A DNA stretch of 26,914 nt from a bacterium (GCA_021802745.1 JAJZRK010000011.1:1-26914); one strand, 5' to 3'. Shown: positions 15,048 through 24,318, numbered from the stretch's first letter. Numbers and translations: made by a program. The notes: generated from the sequence alone by a model not told the origin.

Positions 15048-16940
15048 ATGACCTCGCGTACCATCGGATTCCTCGCGGCGGCGCTGCTGCTCGCCGCCTC
15101 GTCCGCCGCCGCGCAGCGCGGCGCCCCGCGCAACGAGGGTCCCTCGGGCCCGCCCAAGGTGCTCGTCGTGCCGGGCGTGCGCACCGGCCCCAGCGCCTTT
15201 GCGCTCACCAACTATGAACAGGTGAAGCCGCTCGTCGCCGGCCAGATGGACTTCAGGCACTACCACACCAGCGCCGAGATCGAGGACTGGGTGCGGAAGT
15301 GGGCGAAGGAGCATCCGGACTTCGTGGAGCTGTACTCGGTGGGCAAGAGCTTTGGCGGGCGCGACATCTGGCAGATGACGCTGACCGACAAGAAGTCGGG
15401 CAAGGACACCGACAAGCCGGCGGCCTTCTTCGAGGGCGGACGCCATTCAGGGGAGATCACCGCGACCGAGAGCGCGCTCTACCTCGCGTGGTACCTGGTC
15501 GAGAACTACGGCACGAACCCCGAGGTCACCAAGCTGCTGCAGACGAAGGCCGTGTATATCAAGCCGATGAACAACCCGGACGGCTCGGACATGTACCGGC
15601 TGACGGCGCAGGCCAACCGTAGCTCGGTGCGCCCGTACGACGACGACGGCGACGGCCTGCTCGACGAGGATCCGCCCGAGGATCTCGACGGTGACGGCTT
15701 CATCAGGCAGCTCCGCAAGTACGTGGGCGCCGGCAAGGGCGACGCGGTGGTAGACACGCTGGACAAGCAGGGGCGCCTGATGCGCCGGGTCGGCGCCGGC
15801 AAGGGCGACTACCTGCTCATGCAGGAAGGAACAGACAACGATGGCGACGGCCGCGTGAACGAAGACGGCATCGGCGGCCTCGACCTGCACCGCAACTATC
15901 CGGAGAACTGGCGTCCGATGCGCGAGGCCACCGGCCGCGGCTGGACGCAGGGCGGGGCGGGCGAGTTCCCGCTCTCCGAGCCCGAGACCCGCGCCGTCGT
16001 GCTCTTCCTCCTCACGCACCCGAATGTCAGCGTCGCCAACTCCATGGACACGGCGGTGCCGATGATGCTGCGCGCGCCGTCCACGTGCGAGGAGACGGAA
16101 TGCATGTATTCCACCGACCTGAAGTTCTACCAGCACTTCGATTCGGTGGGGATCGCCAAGACGAACTACCCCTGGGCGGGCGACGTCTATCGCGTCTACA
16201 ACACCCGCATGGGCATCAACCCCTTCACGGGCGACTCGGCGCGCCCGGCGCCGCTCTTTGGGCACGGGCCCGACTTTGGCTACTTCCAGTTCGGCGCCAT
16301 CTGGTACGGCGACGAGTTGTGGAATGGCGGGCGGGAGAAGGACTACAACAAGGACGGGCGCGTCGACGAGTATGAAGTGCTGCGCTTCTGCGACGAGGAG
16401 TATGGTGGCAAGTGCTTCAAGCCGTGGACGAAGTTCAACGCCGGCGGCACGCTGGGCGAGGTGGAGGCCGGCGGCATGAACCCGAAGTTCTGGTCGCAGA
16501 ACGCGCCGCCCGAGTGGCTCGAGAAGTGGGCGCGCAACGAGGCAATGTTCAACCTCTACATGACGATGGCGCTGCCGCACGTCGAGATCGTGAGCGTGAC
16601 GTCGGCGCCAGTGAAGCCGGCCAAGGGCGCCAAGGCGCCCGCCGATTCGGCGACCCACGAAGTGAAGATCACGCTGCGCAACGACGGGCGGCTGCCCACG
16701 GCGCTCGACATGGCCAAGCGCGTGAAGATCGTGCGCCCCGACATGATCCTGCTGCGGGGCGCCGGGGCGAACACGCGCGTCATCGGTCGCGTGCCGGAGT
16801 TCTGGGTGAATGGCGGCGAGACGAAGACGATTGCGTTGCGCGTGAAGGCCGGCACGGCGGAGCCGGATCGCAAGCTGAACATCCGCTACCTGAGCACGCG
16901 CGGCGGCGTCGCGGAGACCACACACCAGATCGCGCCGTAG
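15048..16940 (+). CDS. Secreted M14 family zinc carboxypeptidase with Ca-loop insertions
   Basis: A 630-aa exported peptidase (signal peptide to about residue 22, AAAQ). The M14 fold is marked by GGRHSGEITATES (Zn ligands H133, E136), NNPDG (176-180), LDLHRNYPENW (R282 at the substrate-carboxylate position) and EVEAGG (471-476, around the catalytic Glu). The third Zn ligand, a His expected about 50 residues after R282, is not visible: that stretch reads VANSMDTAVPMMLRAP and there is no His between 324 and 363. Three acidic loops resemble EF-hand/thrombospondin-3 Ca sites: DDDGDGLLDED (198-208), DNDGDGRVNED (263-273) and DYNKDGRVDEYE (432-443). A C-terminal beta domain follows (about 510-630). 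It likely acts on peptides in the periplasm or outside the cell. The ATG at 15048 gives the intact signal peptide. A TAAGTTCA motif lies at 14957. Confidence 0.9.
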   Translation: MTSRTIGFLAAALLLAASSAAAQRGAPRNEGPSGPPKVLVVPGVRTGPSAFALTNYEQVKPLVAGQMDFRHYHTSAEIEDWVRKWAKEHPDFVELYSVGKSFGGRDIWQMTLTDKKSGKDTDKPAAFFEGGRHSGEITATESALYLAWYLVENYGTNPEVTKLLQTKAVYIKPMNNPDGSDMYRLTAQANRSSVRPYDDDGDGLLDEDPPEDLDGDGFIRQLRKYVGAGKGDAVVDTLDKQGRLMRRVGAGKGDYLLMQEGTDNDGDGRVNEDGIGGLDLHRNYPENWRPMREATGRGWTQGGAGEFPLSEPETRAVVLFLLTHPNVSVANSMDTAVPMMLRAPSTCEETECMYSTDLKFYQHFDSVGIAKTNYPWAGDVYRVYNTRMGINPFTGDSARPAPLFGHGPDFGYFQFGAIWYGDELWNGGREKDYNKDGRVDEYEVLRFCDEEYGGKCFKPWTKFNAGGTLGEVEAGGMNPKFWSQNAPPEWLEKWARNEAMFNLYMTMALPHVEIVSVTSAPVKPAKGAKAPADSATHEVKITLRNDGRLPTALDMAKRVKIVRPDMILLRGAGANTRVIGRVPEFWVNGGETKTIALRVKAGTAEPDRKLNIRYLSTRGGVAETTHQIAP

Positions 16941-16969
16941 CCACGAGCGCGTGGTTGGCGGACCGCTAT

Positions 16970-17108
16970 CCACGGATGGCACGGATTGGACGGATTTCAC
17001 AAATCAGGCAATTGAAGAACGAGGATGTGTGGCACCATGCAATCGTCCTCACACACCCGCAGTTCGTTTGATCCGTGTCCATCCGTGCCTCATCCGTGTG
17101 ATCCGTGG
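16970..17108. repeat. Inverted-repeat element with ACGGAT tandem units (locus C)
   Basis: The left arm has ACGGAT at 16972, 16981 and 16990 (exact 9-bp period). The right arm has ATCCGT at 17071, 17081, 17092 and 17101 (spacing 9-11). The outer 17 nt of both arms agree at 15 positions. The core contains GAGGA (17021-17025) facing TCCTC (17046-17050). The left arm shares CCACGGATGGCACGGAT with the element at 4212. It lies between two convergent genes (M14 peptidase and decarboxylase), where a bidirectional terminator would be expected. Confidence 0.85.
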
Positions 17109-17141
17109 TAAGCAGTTCGCCTCCAGCGGATCGGCACCGGC

Positions 17142-18623
17142 CTACCCGCGCATCTCCCGCTCGATCGCCAATGCCAGCGGCACAATCCCGTCCGCGAACC
17201 GCTCCAGGTCTTCCCACCGCGTGCGATGGTTCGTGATACACGTGCGGATCACGTACCGGCCGCGCATCATCGAGCCGCTGGGCACCGCCAGCCCGCTCTC
17301 CTGGATGCGCAGCAGCAGCTCCCGATTGAGCGCGTCGCATTGGTCGTCCGTGAAGCCCGCCGGCACCCAGCGCCAGACGGCAATGTTGAGCGCCACCGGC
17401 GCGCTGATCTCGATGCCCGGCACCTGCGCAATGCGCTCCGCGAACGCCCGCGCCTGCATCACGTTTTGCTCGACGATCGCGCCGATGGCGTCCACCCCGT
17501 GCGCCTTGAACGACATCCACGCCTTCAGCGCCTTGAAGCCGCGCGTCAACTCCGGCCCGCGCTCCGCGAACGTCAGCCCGCCGGCAATCACGCCGCGCCC
17601 CTCGTCGCGCAGGTAGCTCGGTGTCAGCGAGAAGGCGGCGCGCTGCGCCTCGGCGTCCCGCACGAGCACGCACGCGATCTCGAACGGGAGAAAGCCCCAC
17701 TTGTGCAGGTCAAGCGCGATGGAGTCGGCGCGCTCCATGCCGGCGACGATCGGCGCGAGCGCCGGCGACAGGCGGGCGAGCGCGCCGAACGCCCCGTCCA
17801 CGTGAAACCAGAGATCCTCGTCTCGCGCAAGATCGGCGAGCGCGCCGAGGTCGTCGGTGGCGCCGCTGTTGACCGTGCCCGCCGTGCCGATCACGGCAAT
17901 CGGTCGCATGCCGGCGGCGCGATCGGCCGCGATCATCGCGCGCATCGCCTCCACGTCCACCCGGAACGCCTCGTCCACCGGCGCCTTGCGCAGCGAGTCG
18001 TGGCCCAGCCCCAGCAGTTCGAGGCACTTCTGCGCCCAGCTGTGCACCTCGGACGACGCATAGACGGTAAGCCGGGGCCCGCCGAGCGCGCCGTGCATGC
18101 GGATGTCGAACCCCGCGCGCGCGTGGCGGGCGACCGCAAGGCCCATGTAGTTCGCCATTGTGCCGCCGCTCATCAGCAAGCCGCTACTCGCGACGGGCAG
18201 TCCCATGAGTTCGGCGAGCCACGCGATGACGCGCTCCTCCACGAGGCGCGGCGCGTCATTGAACCCGGCCAGGTGCGCGTTCATGCCAGCGGCGAGCATG
18301 TCGGCCATCATGCCGAGCGGCGTGCCGTTGCCCTGCACCCAGCCGAAGAAACGCGGGCTGCGCGAGCCGCTGGTGTACGGGAGCACCTGCTCCACGAATT
18401 GGCCGTACACCGCCGCGTCGCCCTGCGGCGCGCACGGGAGCGGCTCGTTGGACAGGGCGGCGGCTATTTCGCCCGGCACCGGCGACCACGCCGGCCGATC
18501 CGGCAGCGTGCGCAGGAAGTCAATGGAGTCGTCCACCATCTGGTGGGCGAGCGTGCGGAACGCGTCCCAGTCTTCCGGGTCGAGCGTCGCGTCGGTCGTG
18601 GCAGTCACGGGCGCTTTGGGCAT
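17142..18623 (-). CDS. Group II PLP-dependent amino acid decarboxylase
   Basis: A 493-aa fold-type I decarboxylase of the aromatic-L-amino-acid/tyrosine/glutamate decarboxylase group, cytoplasmic. Key features: SPRFFGWVQGNGTPLG near the N-terminus (substrate pocket), LMSGGTMANYMGL (PLP phosphate), H194 in SSEVHSW (stacks on the PLP ring), D276 in FHVDGAFGA and K308 in LDLHKWGF (Schiff base). It would convert an amino acid to the amine plus CO2; the exact substrate cannot be told from sequence. The ATG at 18623 gives the normal family length. It is transcribed towards the M14 peptidase gene and away from the lipoprotein gene, so it appears monocistronic. Confidence 0.92.
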   Translation of the reverse strand: MPKAPVTATTDATLDPEDWDAFRTLAHQMVDDSIDFLRTLPDRPAWSPVPGEIAAALSNEPLPCAPQGDAAVYGQFVEQVLPYTSGSRSPRFFGWVQGNGTPLGMMADMLAAGMNAHLAGFNDAPRLVEERVIAWLAELMGLPVASSGLLMSGGTMANYMGLAVARHARAGFDIRMHGALGGPRLTVYASSEVHSWAQKCLELLGLGHDSLRKAPVDEAFRVDVEAMRAMIAADRAAGMRPIAVIGTAGTVNSGATDDLGALADLARDEDLWFHVDGAFGALARLSPALAPIVAGMERADSIALDLHKWGFLPFEIACVLVRDAEAQRAAFSLTPSYLRDEGRGVIAGGLTFAERGPELTRGFKALKAWMSFKAHGVDAIGAIVEQNVMQARAFAERIAQVPGIEISAPVALNIAVWRWVPAGFTDDQCDALNRELLLRIQESGLAVPSGSMMRGRYVIRTCITNHRTRWEDLERFADGIVPLALAIEREMRG

Positions 18624-18646
18624 GTCGGGAGATTAGCGACGCGAAG

Positions 18647-18689
18647 CGCGTGACGCATGGTCTAGCGCCGCTGTGCCCTGCGTCACGCG
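18647..18689. promoter_or_regulatory. 11-bp inverted repeat in a divergent promoter region
   Basis: CGCGTGACGCA (18647-18657) and its exact complement TGCGTCACGCG (18679-18689) are separated by 21 bp between the divergent decarboxylase and lipoprotein genes. It could be an operator pair for a dimeric regulator or a hairpin in a 5' leader; nothing favours either. Confidence 0.4.
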
Positions 18690-18766
18690 ACTAACGAGCA
18701 TGGCAATGTGGCGTCTACGGAACAGAACAGCGAACTCAAACGGAGTCTCCGGGAGCATCGCAACCG

Positions 18767-19999
18767 ATGCGTATTCAGCGAATGAGAGTGGTGGCCGCGA
18801 GTGTTACGTTGTTCGCCGCCGCGTGCGGCGACAACGCGTCGACCGCGCCTTCCGCACCCGACACGCCGGCCCCCAGCGCGCCCATCGTGCCCCTGTTGAT
18901 GGACTGCGTGGCCACGAACCCCTCATGCCCCGAGCTCGTCCCCGTCGGCGACGCGCCGTACGTGCTGCCCAACGGGAATCCGGCGAATGCGCGCGGCTTC
19001 GCCGATCCTGCGATCCGCCGCGATCCGTCCACCGGCGTCCTCTGGATGGCCTACTCGTGGCCCGCGATGTCATTCCTCTCCGCCTCGGAGGGCGCCGTCA
19101 CCGTCAGCAATCACCTCGCGCGCAGCGTGGACGGCGGCGCCACCTGGCAGTTTGTGCAGGAGCTGTGGACGTCCAGCGCCGCCACCAACGCCAGTGGCGA
19201 CGCCGGCTTCATGAATCAGGAGGCCGTTTCGATTGCACCGCGTGCCACCTCCGCCGGGACCGTCTGGTACTCGGCGCGCCTGCAGTACTTCACGTCGCCC
19301 GCCGACGGTCCCGACGCGTCGAGCTTTGTCACTCGGGTGGCGTCGGCCTCGTCGCCCGCACTGCTCGCCGGCGCCGCCGACGCCGCGCTCGGCGGCGCGG
19401 CGACCGCCACGTACTGGCACGCGGACGCCAACCTCTCCGCGTTGTCACCGGACCTCGTGCAGTGCGTGTACAACGATCCCGCGGTCCTCGCGCGAGGCGA
19501 TACGTTGTACCTGGCCGTCGAGTGCCAGGTCTTCGAGGCCACCGGCGAGCGCCCGGAGAAAGAGTTCGTGGCGATCTTCTCGACGTTGCCGTCTGGAACG
19601 CCGCGTACGTGGAGCTGGCGCTATGCCGGCAAACTCGCGACCGCCGGCGATGCCGCGGAACTCGGCGGCCAGTCGCTCCTGCAGACCGACCTGACCACGG
19701 CCACAGATGGCACGCTCCTCGCCATCATGTCGCCCAGCGCGCCCGGGGCGCCGCTGGCGCAGCATTTCGGCTGTCGCGTCGTGGAGGTGACTTCGCTGGC
19801 GTCCCCGCGCCTCGCACGCGACAACACGGGCCATCTGCGGGTGCGTGCCAGCGTGACCATGAGCGACGTGGCGGGCACGGGCGGCCCCGGATCGTGCGGC
19901 TACGATCCCGCCTCGGCCACCGGCATCGTCATCGCGCGGCGCGTGCTCGGGGCGGGCCAACTGGTGTCGAGCCTGCAGCGGACGGGGTTGCGCCCCTAG
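18767..19999 (+). CDS. Putative lipoprotein with sialidase/BNR-like fold
   Basis: A 410-aa exported protein. The N-terminus ends VTLFAAACGDN, a lipobox-like site with the lipidated Cys at residue 20 (residue 15 if the ATG at 18782 is used), followed by a Ser/Pro/Ala linker typical of surface lipoproteins. One clear Asp-box, RSVDGGATWQ, and the segment FADPAIRRDPSTGVLWMAYSW suggest a six-bladed BNR/sialidase-like propeller. The hydrolase residues of true sialidases were not identified, so it may bind rather than cleave glycans, or be unrelated in function. GGAG about 12 bp before the ATG at 18767 weakly supports that start. It lies 83 bp upstream of the Tricorn-like protease on the same strand. 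Confidence 0.75.
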   Translation: MRIQRMRVVAASVTLFAAACGDNASTAPSAPDTPAPSAPIVPLLMDCVATNPSCPELVPVGDAPYVLPNGNPANARGFADPAIRRDPSTGVLWMAYSWPAMSFLSASEGAVTVSNHLARSVDGGATWQFVQELWTSSAATNASGDAGFMNQEAVSIAPRATSAGTVWYSARLQYFTSPADGPDASSFVTRVASASSPALLAGAADAALGGAATATYWHADANLSALSPDLVQCVYNDPAVLARGDTLYLAVECQVFEATGERPEKEFVAIFSTLPSGTPRTWSWRYAGKLATAGDAAELGGQSLLQTDLTTATDGTLLAIMSPSAPGAPLAQHFGCRVVEVTSLASPRLARDNTGHLRVRASVTMSDVAGTGGPGSCGYDPASATGIVIARRVLGAGQLVSSLQRTGLRP

Positions 20000-20082
20000 C
20001 CGTGTCCGCTGACACCAGCGCACTATCTACGGGATCGGCGCCGCGGCCGGTACCCGACGCCCCCACTTCAGCCTTCACGACG

Positions 20083-23000
20083 ATGCCCAGATTCCGCGCC
20101 GTGTGGCTCCTCGCGAGCCTCGTATTTGCCAGCGTGCTCCCCGCCCAGACCCGCATGCTACGGGCCCCGTCGGTGAGCGCCACGCACATCGCTTTCGCGT
20201 ATGCCCAGAACATCTGGGTCGTGGACCGCGCCGGCGGTGCCGCGCGCCGCCTGACCAGCTTCCAGGGCGAGACGCAGAATCCGCAGCTCTCGCCCGACGG
20301 GAAGCTGGTGGCCTTCAGCGCCGAGTATGGCGGCAACACCGACGTGTATGTCGTGAGCGTGGACGGCGGCACGCCGACGCGCCTCACGTGGCACTCGGCG
20401 CCGGACCTCGTGCAGGGCTGGACGCCGGACGGCAAGGCGGTGCTCTTCTCGTCGAGCCGCGACACGTTCGGTCCCTCGCCGGCGCCGAAGTTCTACACGG
20501 TGCCGGTGAGCGGCGGCCCCGAGACGTACCTCAACATCTATCGCGGCTACCAGGGGCGCATCGCCCTCGACGGCCAGCGCATCGCGTACCGCATGAACCC
20601 CAGTTGGGACGAGGAGCGCCGCAACTACCGGGGAGGGCAGAACCGCCCCATCTGGATCGCCGACCTCAAGACACTCGACGTCGAGACGCCGCCGTGGACC
20701 GACTCCAAGGACATGGAGCCGGCCTGGCTCGGCGACATTGTCTATTTCATCTCCGACCGCGACGGCGTGGCGAACGTCTGGTCGTACGACACGAAGGCGA
20801 AGAAGCTCGCGCAGGTCACCGACTTCTCGGACTTCGACGTCAAGTCGCTCGATGCCGGCGCCGGCGTGGTGGTCTTCGAACAGGCCGGGTACATCCACGA
20901 ATACGACCCGAAGACCGGCAAGGAGCACCGCGTCAACATCACGGCGGCCGGCGATTTCCCGTGGATGATGGCCGGGTGGAAGGACGTCAGCCCGCGCATC
21001 GCCAACATGTCGCTGAGCCCCACGGGCAAGCGCGCGCTGGTGGAGGCGCGCGGCGAGATTTTCACGATTCCCGCCGAGAAGGGCGATGTGCGCAACATCG
21101 CGCCCTCGAGCGGTTCCGCCGAGCGCGACCCCGCGTGGAGCCCGGACGGCAAGTCCATCTCGTACTTCAGCGACAGGAGCGGCGAGTACAAGCTGTACAT
21201 CGAGCCGGCGGACGGTCTCACGCCGCCGCGCGAGATCGCGCTGCCGAACCACAAGCACTACTACACGCCGGCCTGGTCGCCCGACGGCAAGAGGATTCTC
21301 TACACCGACACCGACCTGAAGCTCTGGGTGCTCGACGTGGCGAGCGGCCAGGCGAAGGTGATGGGCGATGATCCGTGGATGGTGCCGGCCCGCACGATGA
21401 ACCCCGTGTGGAGCCCGGACTCCAAGTGGATCGCCTACGTGCGGCACCTCAACTCGCTCTACAAGCAGATCGTGGCGGTCAACGTGGAGACCGGTGAGTC
21501 GAAGCCGGTGACCGACGGCCTCTCCGATGCCTCGTGGCCGGCGTGGGACGCCAGCGGCAAGTACCTGTGGTTCCTCGCGTCCACCGACTTCGGGTTGAAG
21601 TCGCAGTGGCTCGACATGACCAACTATCCGTTCGAGACGACGTACGGCTTGTACTTTGCGATTCTCGCCAAGGGCGATCCGACGCCGCTGCTCCCGGAAA
21701 GCGACGAAGAGACGGGTGCGCCTCCGACCGCGCCGGCCGCGCCGACGGAGGCGCGCCCGAAGGCCGTGACCGTCACCATTGATTTCGATGGCCTCGCGTC
21801 GCGCACCATCAGTGTGCCAGGTGTGGCCACGCGGTCCTACACGAAGCTGCAAGCGGGCGCAGCGGGGACGGTCTTCGTCAGCGAGGCGATCCCGGCGACC
21901 GGCACGGGCCAGGGTGTCGGCGGGCAGACGCTGCATCGGTACCAGCTGCGCGACCGCCGCGCGTCGGTCTTCGTTTCAGGCATCGCCGACTTTGAGGTGA
22001 GCAGCGACGGGCGCAAGCTGCTCTATCGCAGCGGCGGTGGCGGCTTCGGCGGTGGCGGTCCCGCGGGCGCGGGTGCGGCCGCCGGGCCGTCGCTGTTCAT
22101 CGTGGATGCCGCCGGCGCGCCGCCGCAGGGCGGCGCCGGGCGCATCAATGCGTCGCTCCGTGCGTGGATTGATCCGCGCAAGGAGTTCGAGCAGATCTTC
22201 AACGAAGGGTGGCGCAACCAGCGCGACTACCTGTATGTGACCAACATGCACGGCGCCGACTGGCCGAAGATGCGCGCGATGTACGGCGCGCTCCTCCCTT
22301 CCGTGAACCACCGCAGCGACCTCAATTACCTGCTCGACCAGATGGGCGCCGAGATCGCCATCGGCCACTCGTACGTGCGCGGCGGCGACATGCCGGCGGT
22401 GTCGCAGAACACGGGCGGCCAGCTCGGCGCCGACTTTGTCGTGGACCAGGGACGCTACCGGATCACGCGCATCTACGACAACGAGAGCTGGAACACCGAC
22501 CTGCGCGCCCCGCTCGCCGTCCCCGGCGTGGACGTGCGCATCGGCGATTACCTGATCGCGGTGAACGGCGAGGAGCTGCGCGCACCCGACAACCTGTACC
22601 GCCTGCTCGACGGCACGGCGGGCCGGCAGACCGTGTTGACGGTGAACGACAAGCCGACGACCGACGGCGCGCGCAAGGTCACCGTCATCCCGGTGCCGAG
22701 CGATCAGGGGCTGCGCTCCCGCGCCTGGGTGGAGCACAACCGCCACGTCGTGGACTCGCTCTCCAACGGCAGGCTGGCCTACGTGCACCTTCCCAACACC
22801 GGCCAGCCGGGCTACACGAGTTTCAACCGGTACTACTTCGCGCAGCAGGACCGCCAGGGGGCGATCATTGACGAGCGCTTCAACGGCGGCGGCTCGGCGG
22901 CCGATTACATCATTGACGTGCTCGGGCGCGACTTCGACGGCTATTTCAACAACGTCGCCGGCGACCGCGTGCCGTTCACGTCGCCGGCGGCCGGCATCTG

Positions 23001-23400
23001 GGGACCGAAGGTGATGATCATCAACGAGCAGTCCGGCTCGGGCGGCGACCTGATGCCGTGGATGTTCCATCACCGCAAGATTGGCACCCTGGTCGGCAAG
23101 CGGACGTGGGGCGGCCTCGTGCACACGGCCGACACGCCGGGGTTCATTGACGGCGGCTCGATGATCGCGCCGCGCGGCGGCTTCTTCCGCCGCGACAACC
23201 AGTGGGACGTCGAGAACGTCGGCCAGGCGCCCGACATCGACGTGGAGAACTGGCCCAAGGACGTCGCCGCCGGACGCGACCCGCAGCTCGAGCGCGCCGT
23301 GCAGGAAGCCTTGCGCCTACTCGCCGCCAAGCCCGTACAGCGTGCCACGAAAGAACCGCCCGCACCGACTTGGGGGAAGCGCATAAAACCCATGCCGTAG
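20083..23400 (+). CDS. Tricorn-like S41 serine protease, exported
   Basis: A 1105-aa protein with a signal peptide (1-22, ending LPAQ). Residues about 25-520 are TolB/PD40-type propeller repeats (motifs such as NPQLSPDGKLVAF, DPAWSPDGKSISYF and TPAWSPDGKRILY). A linker and a Gly-rich segment (GGGGFGGGGPAGAG) follow, then a core helical domain, a PDZ domain and the S41 catalytic domain. Catalytic residues fit Tricorn well: H762 in AIGHSYVRGG, S986 in EQSGSGGDLMPW and E1044 in DVENVGQAPD; the S-E distance of 58 equals that in archaeal Tricorn (S965/E1023). It would degrade peptides in the periplasm; Tricorn acts downstream of larger proteases, and the nearby M14 carboxypeptidase could act with it. 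The frame is open upstream to 18673, but that part overlaps the lipoprotein gene in another frame; the ATG at 20083 starts the signal peptide. Confidence 0.95.
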   Translation: MPRFRAVWLLASLVFASVLPAQTRMLRAPSVSATHIAFAYAQNIWVVDRAGGAARRLTSFQGETQNPQLSPDGKLVAFSAEYGGNTDVYVVSVDGGTPTRLTWHSAPDLVQGWTPDGKAVLFSSSRDTFGPSPAPKFYTVPVSGGPETYLNIYRGYQGRIALDGQRIAYRMNPSWDEERRNYRGGQNRPIWIADLKTLDVETPPWTDSKDMEPAWLGDIVYFISDRDGVANVWSYDTKAKKLAQVTDFSDFDVKSLDAGAGVVVFEQAGYIHEYDPKTGKEHRVNITAAGDFPWMMAGWKDVSPRIANMSLSPTGKRALVEARGEIFTIPAEKGDVRNIAPSSGSAERDPAWSPDGKSISYFSDRSGEYKLYIEPADGLTPPREIALPNHKHYYTPAWSPDGKRILYTDTDLKLWVLDVASGQAKVMGDDPWMVPARTMNPVWSPDSKWIAYVRHLNSLYKQIVAVNVETGESKPVTDGLSDASWPAWDASGKYLWFLASTDFGLKSQWLDMTNYPFETTYGLYFAILAKGDPTPLLPESDEETGAPPTAPAAPTEARPKAVTVTIDFDGLASRTISVPGVATRSYTKLQAGAAGTVFVSEAIPATGTGQGVGGQTLHRYQLRDRRASVFVSGIADFEVSSDGRKLLYRSGGGGFGGGGPAGAGAAAGPSLFIVDAAGAPPQGGAGRINASLRAWIDPRKEFEQIFNEGWRNQRDYLYVTNMHGADWPKMRAMYGALLPSVNHRSDLNYLLDQMGAEIAIGHSYVRGGDMPAVSQNTGGQLGADFVVDQGRYRITRIYDNESWNTDLRAPLAVPGVDVRIGDYLIAVNGEELRAPDNLYRLLDGTAGRQTVLTVNDKPTTDGARKVTVIPVPSDQGLRSRAWVEHNRHVVDSLSNGRLAYVHLPNTGQPGYTSFNRYYFAQQDRQGAIIDERFNGGGSAADYIIDVLGRDFDGYFNNVAGDRVPFTSPAAGIWGPKVMIINEQSGSGGDLMPWMFHHRKIGTLVGKRTWGGLVHTADTPGFIDGGSMIAPRGGFFRRDNQWDVENVGQAPDIDVENWPKDVAAGRDPQLERAVQEALRLLAAKPVQRATKEPPAPTWGKRIKPMP

Positions 23401-23516
23401 GGGCAGAGAAACAACAGAGAGACAACAGAGAAACAACAGAGAGACAACAGACGCCACACAATGACGTCATCTGTTGTCTCTCTGTTGATTCTCTGTTGTC
23501 TCTCTGTTGTCTTTCT
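23393..23516. repeat. Inverted tandem-repeat element with 11-bp AGAGARACAAC units (locus D)
   Basis: The left arm is four exact 11-mers (23405-23448) that alternate A/G at position 6. The right arm is four inverted 11-mers (23473-23516), two perfect and two with one or two changes. The core contains the palindrome ATGACGTCAT (23461-23470). The element fills the gap between two convergent stop codons (23398-23400 and 23515-23517). TGCCGTAGGGGCA at 23393-23405 is identical to the left boundary of locus B. Confidence 0.9.
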
Positions 23517-24318
23517 ATTGGAACGCCATCCACGCTCCGCTTCCCAAGCCGATGGCGATTATCGCTCGCCGCACCCACTGCTGTCCCACGCGCTGGGCCA
23601 TCCGCGCGCCGACCACGCCACCGACGGCGGCGCCGACGGCCATCGTGAGCGCCACCGGCCAGTTCACGATGCCGCTGACCGCAAAAATGAGCACCGCCAC
23701 GACGTTGATGTTCAGCCCGCCCCAGTTCTTCAGGCCGTTCATCGTGTGGATGTTCGTGAGCCCCATCATGCCGAGCGCGGCGAGCATCAGGATGCCGGCG
23801 CCCGCGCCGAAGTAGCCGCCGTAGACCGCCACGAAGAACTGGTACACAAGGAATCCACTGCGCGGCGGCGCAAGATCCGCCCCGTCCGGCGCGTGCGCCG
23901 CATGCCCCACGACCCAGCGCATCACCGGCCCCTGTACGATGAAGAGGAGCGTCGCCCCCCAAATCAGCCACGGAACGCTGTCGGCGAAACGCTGTTCGGG
24001 TGTCCAGAGAAGGAGGACGGCGCCGGTGGCGCCGCCGAGCAGGCTGGGAAGGGCCCAACGCACCGTCCAGGCGCGGGCGCCGCGCAGGGCGTCCCGGTAG
24101 CTCCAGAAGCTCGTCAGCGTCCCCGGCCAGAGTGCTACCGAACTCGTGGCATTGGCGACGAGGGGCGGCACCCCCAGCCCGATCAGGGCGGGAAAGGTGA
24201 GCAGCGTGCCGCCTCCGGCGATCGCGTTGACCAGCCCGCCGCCCGCCGCAGCCAGGGCCACGAGGGCCAGCCGTGCCGGTTCGAGATGGGTGGCGTCAGT
24301 GGGAATCAGGATGGCCAT
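23515..24318 (-). CDS. TauE/SafE family (DUF81) membrane transporter
   Basis: A 267-aa polytopic membrane protein with about eight hydrophobic segments. It has the two related halves of the family: GGGLVNAIAGGGTLLTFP with PPLVANATSS in the first, and YGGYFGAGAGILML with TNIHTMNGLKN in the second. Members export or import sulfonates, sulfite, sulfoacetate or other organic anions; the substrate cannot be inferred here because no sulfur-oxidation genes are nearby. The frame opens with a TTG at 24351, but the ATG at 24318 gives the standard N-terminus. Its last codons meet the right arm of the 11-bp repeat element, which may form its terminator. Confidence 0.9.
   Translation of the reverse strand: MAILIPTDATHLEPARLALVALAAAGGGLVNAIAGGGTLLTFPALIGLGVPPLVANATSSVALWPGTLTSFWSYRDALRGARAWTVRWALPSLLGGATGAVLLLWTPEQRFADSVPWLIWGATLLFIVQGPVMRWVVGHAAHAPDGADLAPPRSGFLVYQFFVAVYGGYFGAGAGILMLAALGMMGLTNIHTMNGLKNWGGLNINVVAVLIFAVSGIVNWPVALTMAVGAAVGGVVGARMAQRVGQQWVRRAIIAIGLGSGAWMAFQ

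Noticed and set aside
18673..20082. Long N-terminal extension of the Tricorn-like protease
   Set aside because: It overlaps the lipoprotein gene in another frame and reads as Arg-rich sequence; a signal peptide begins at 20083.
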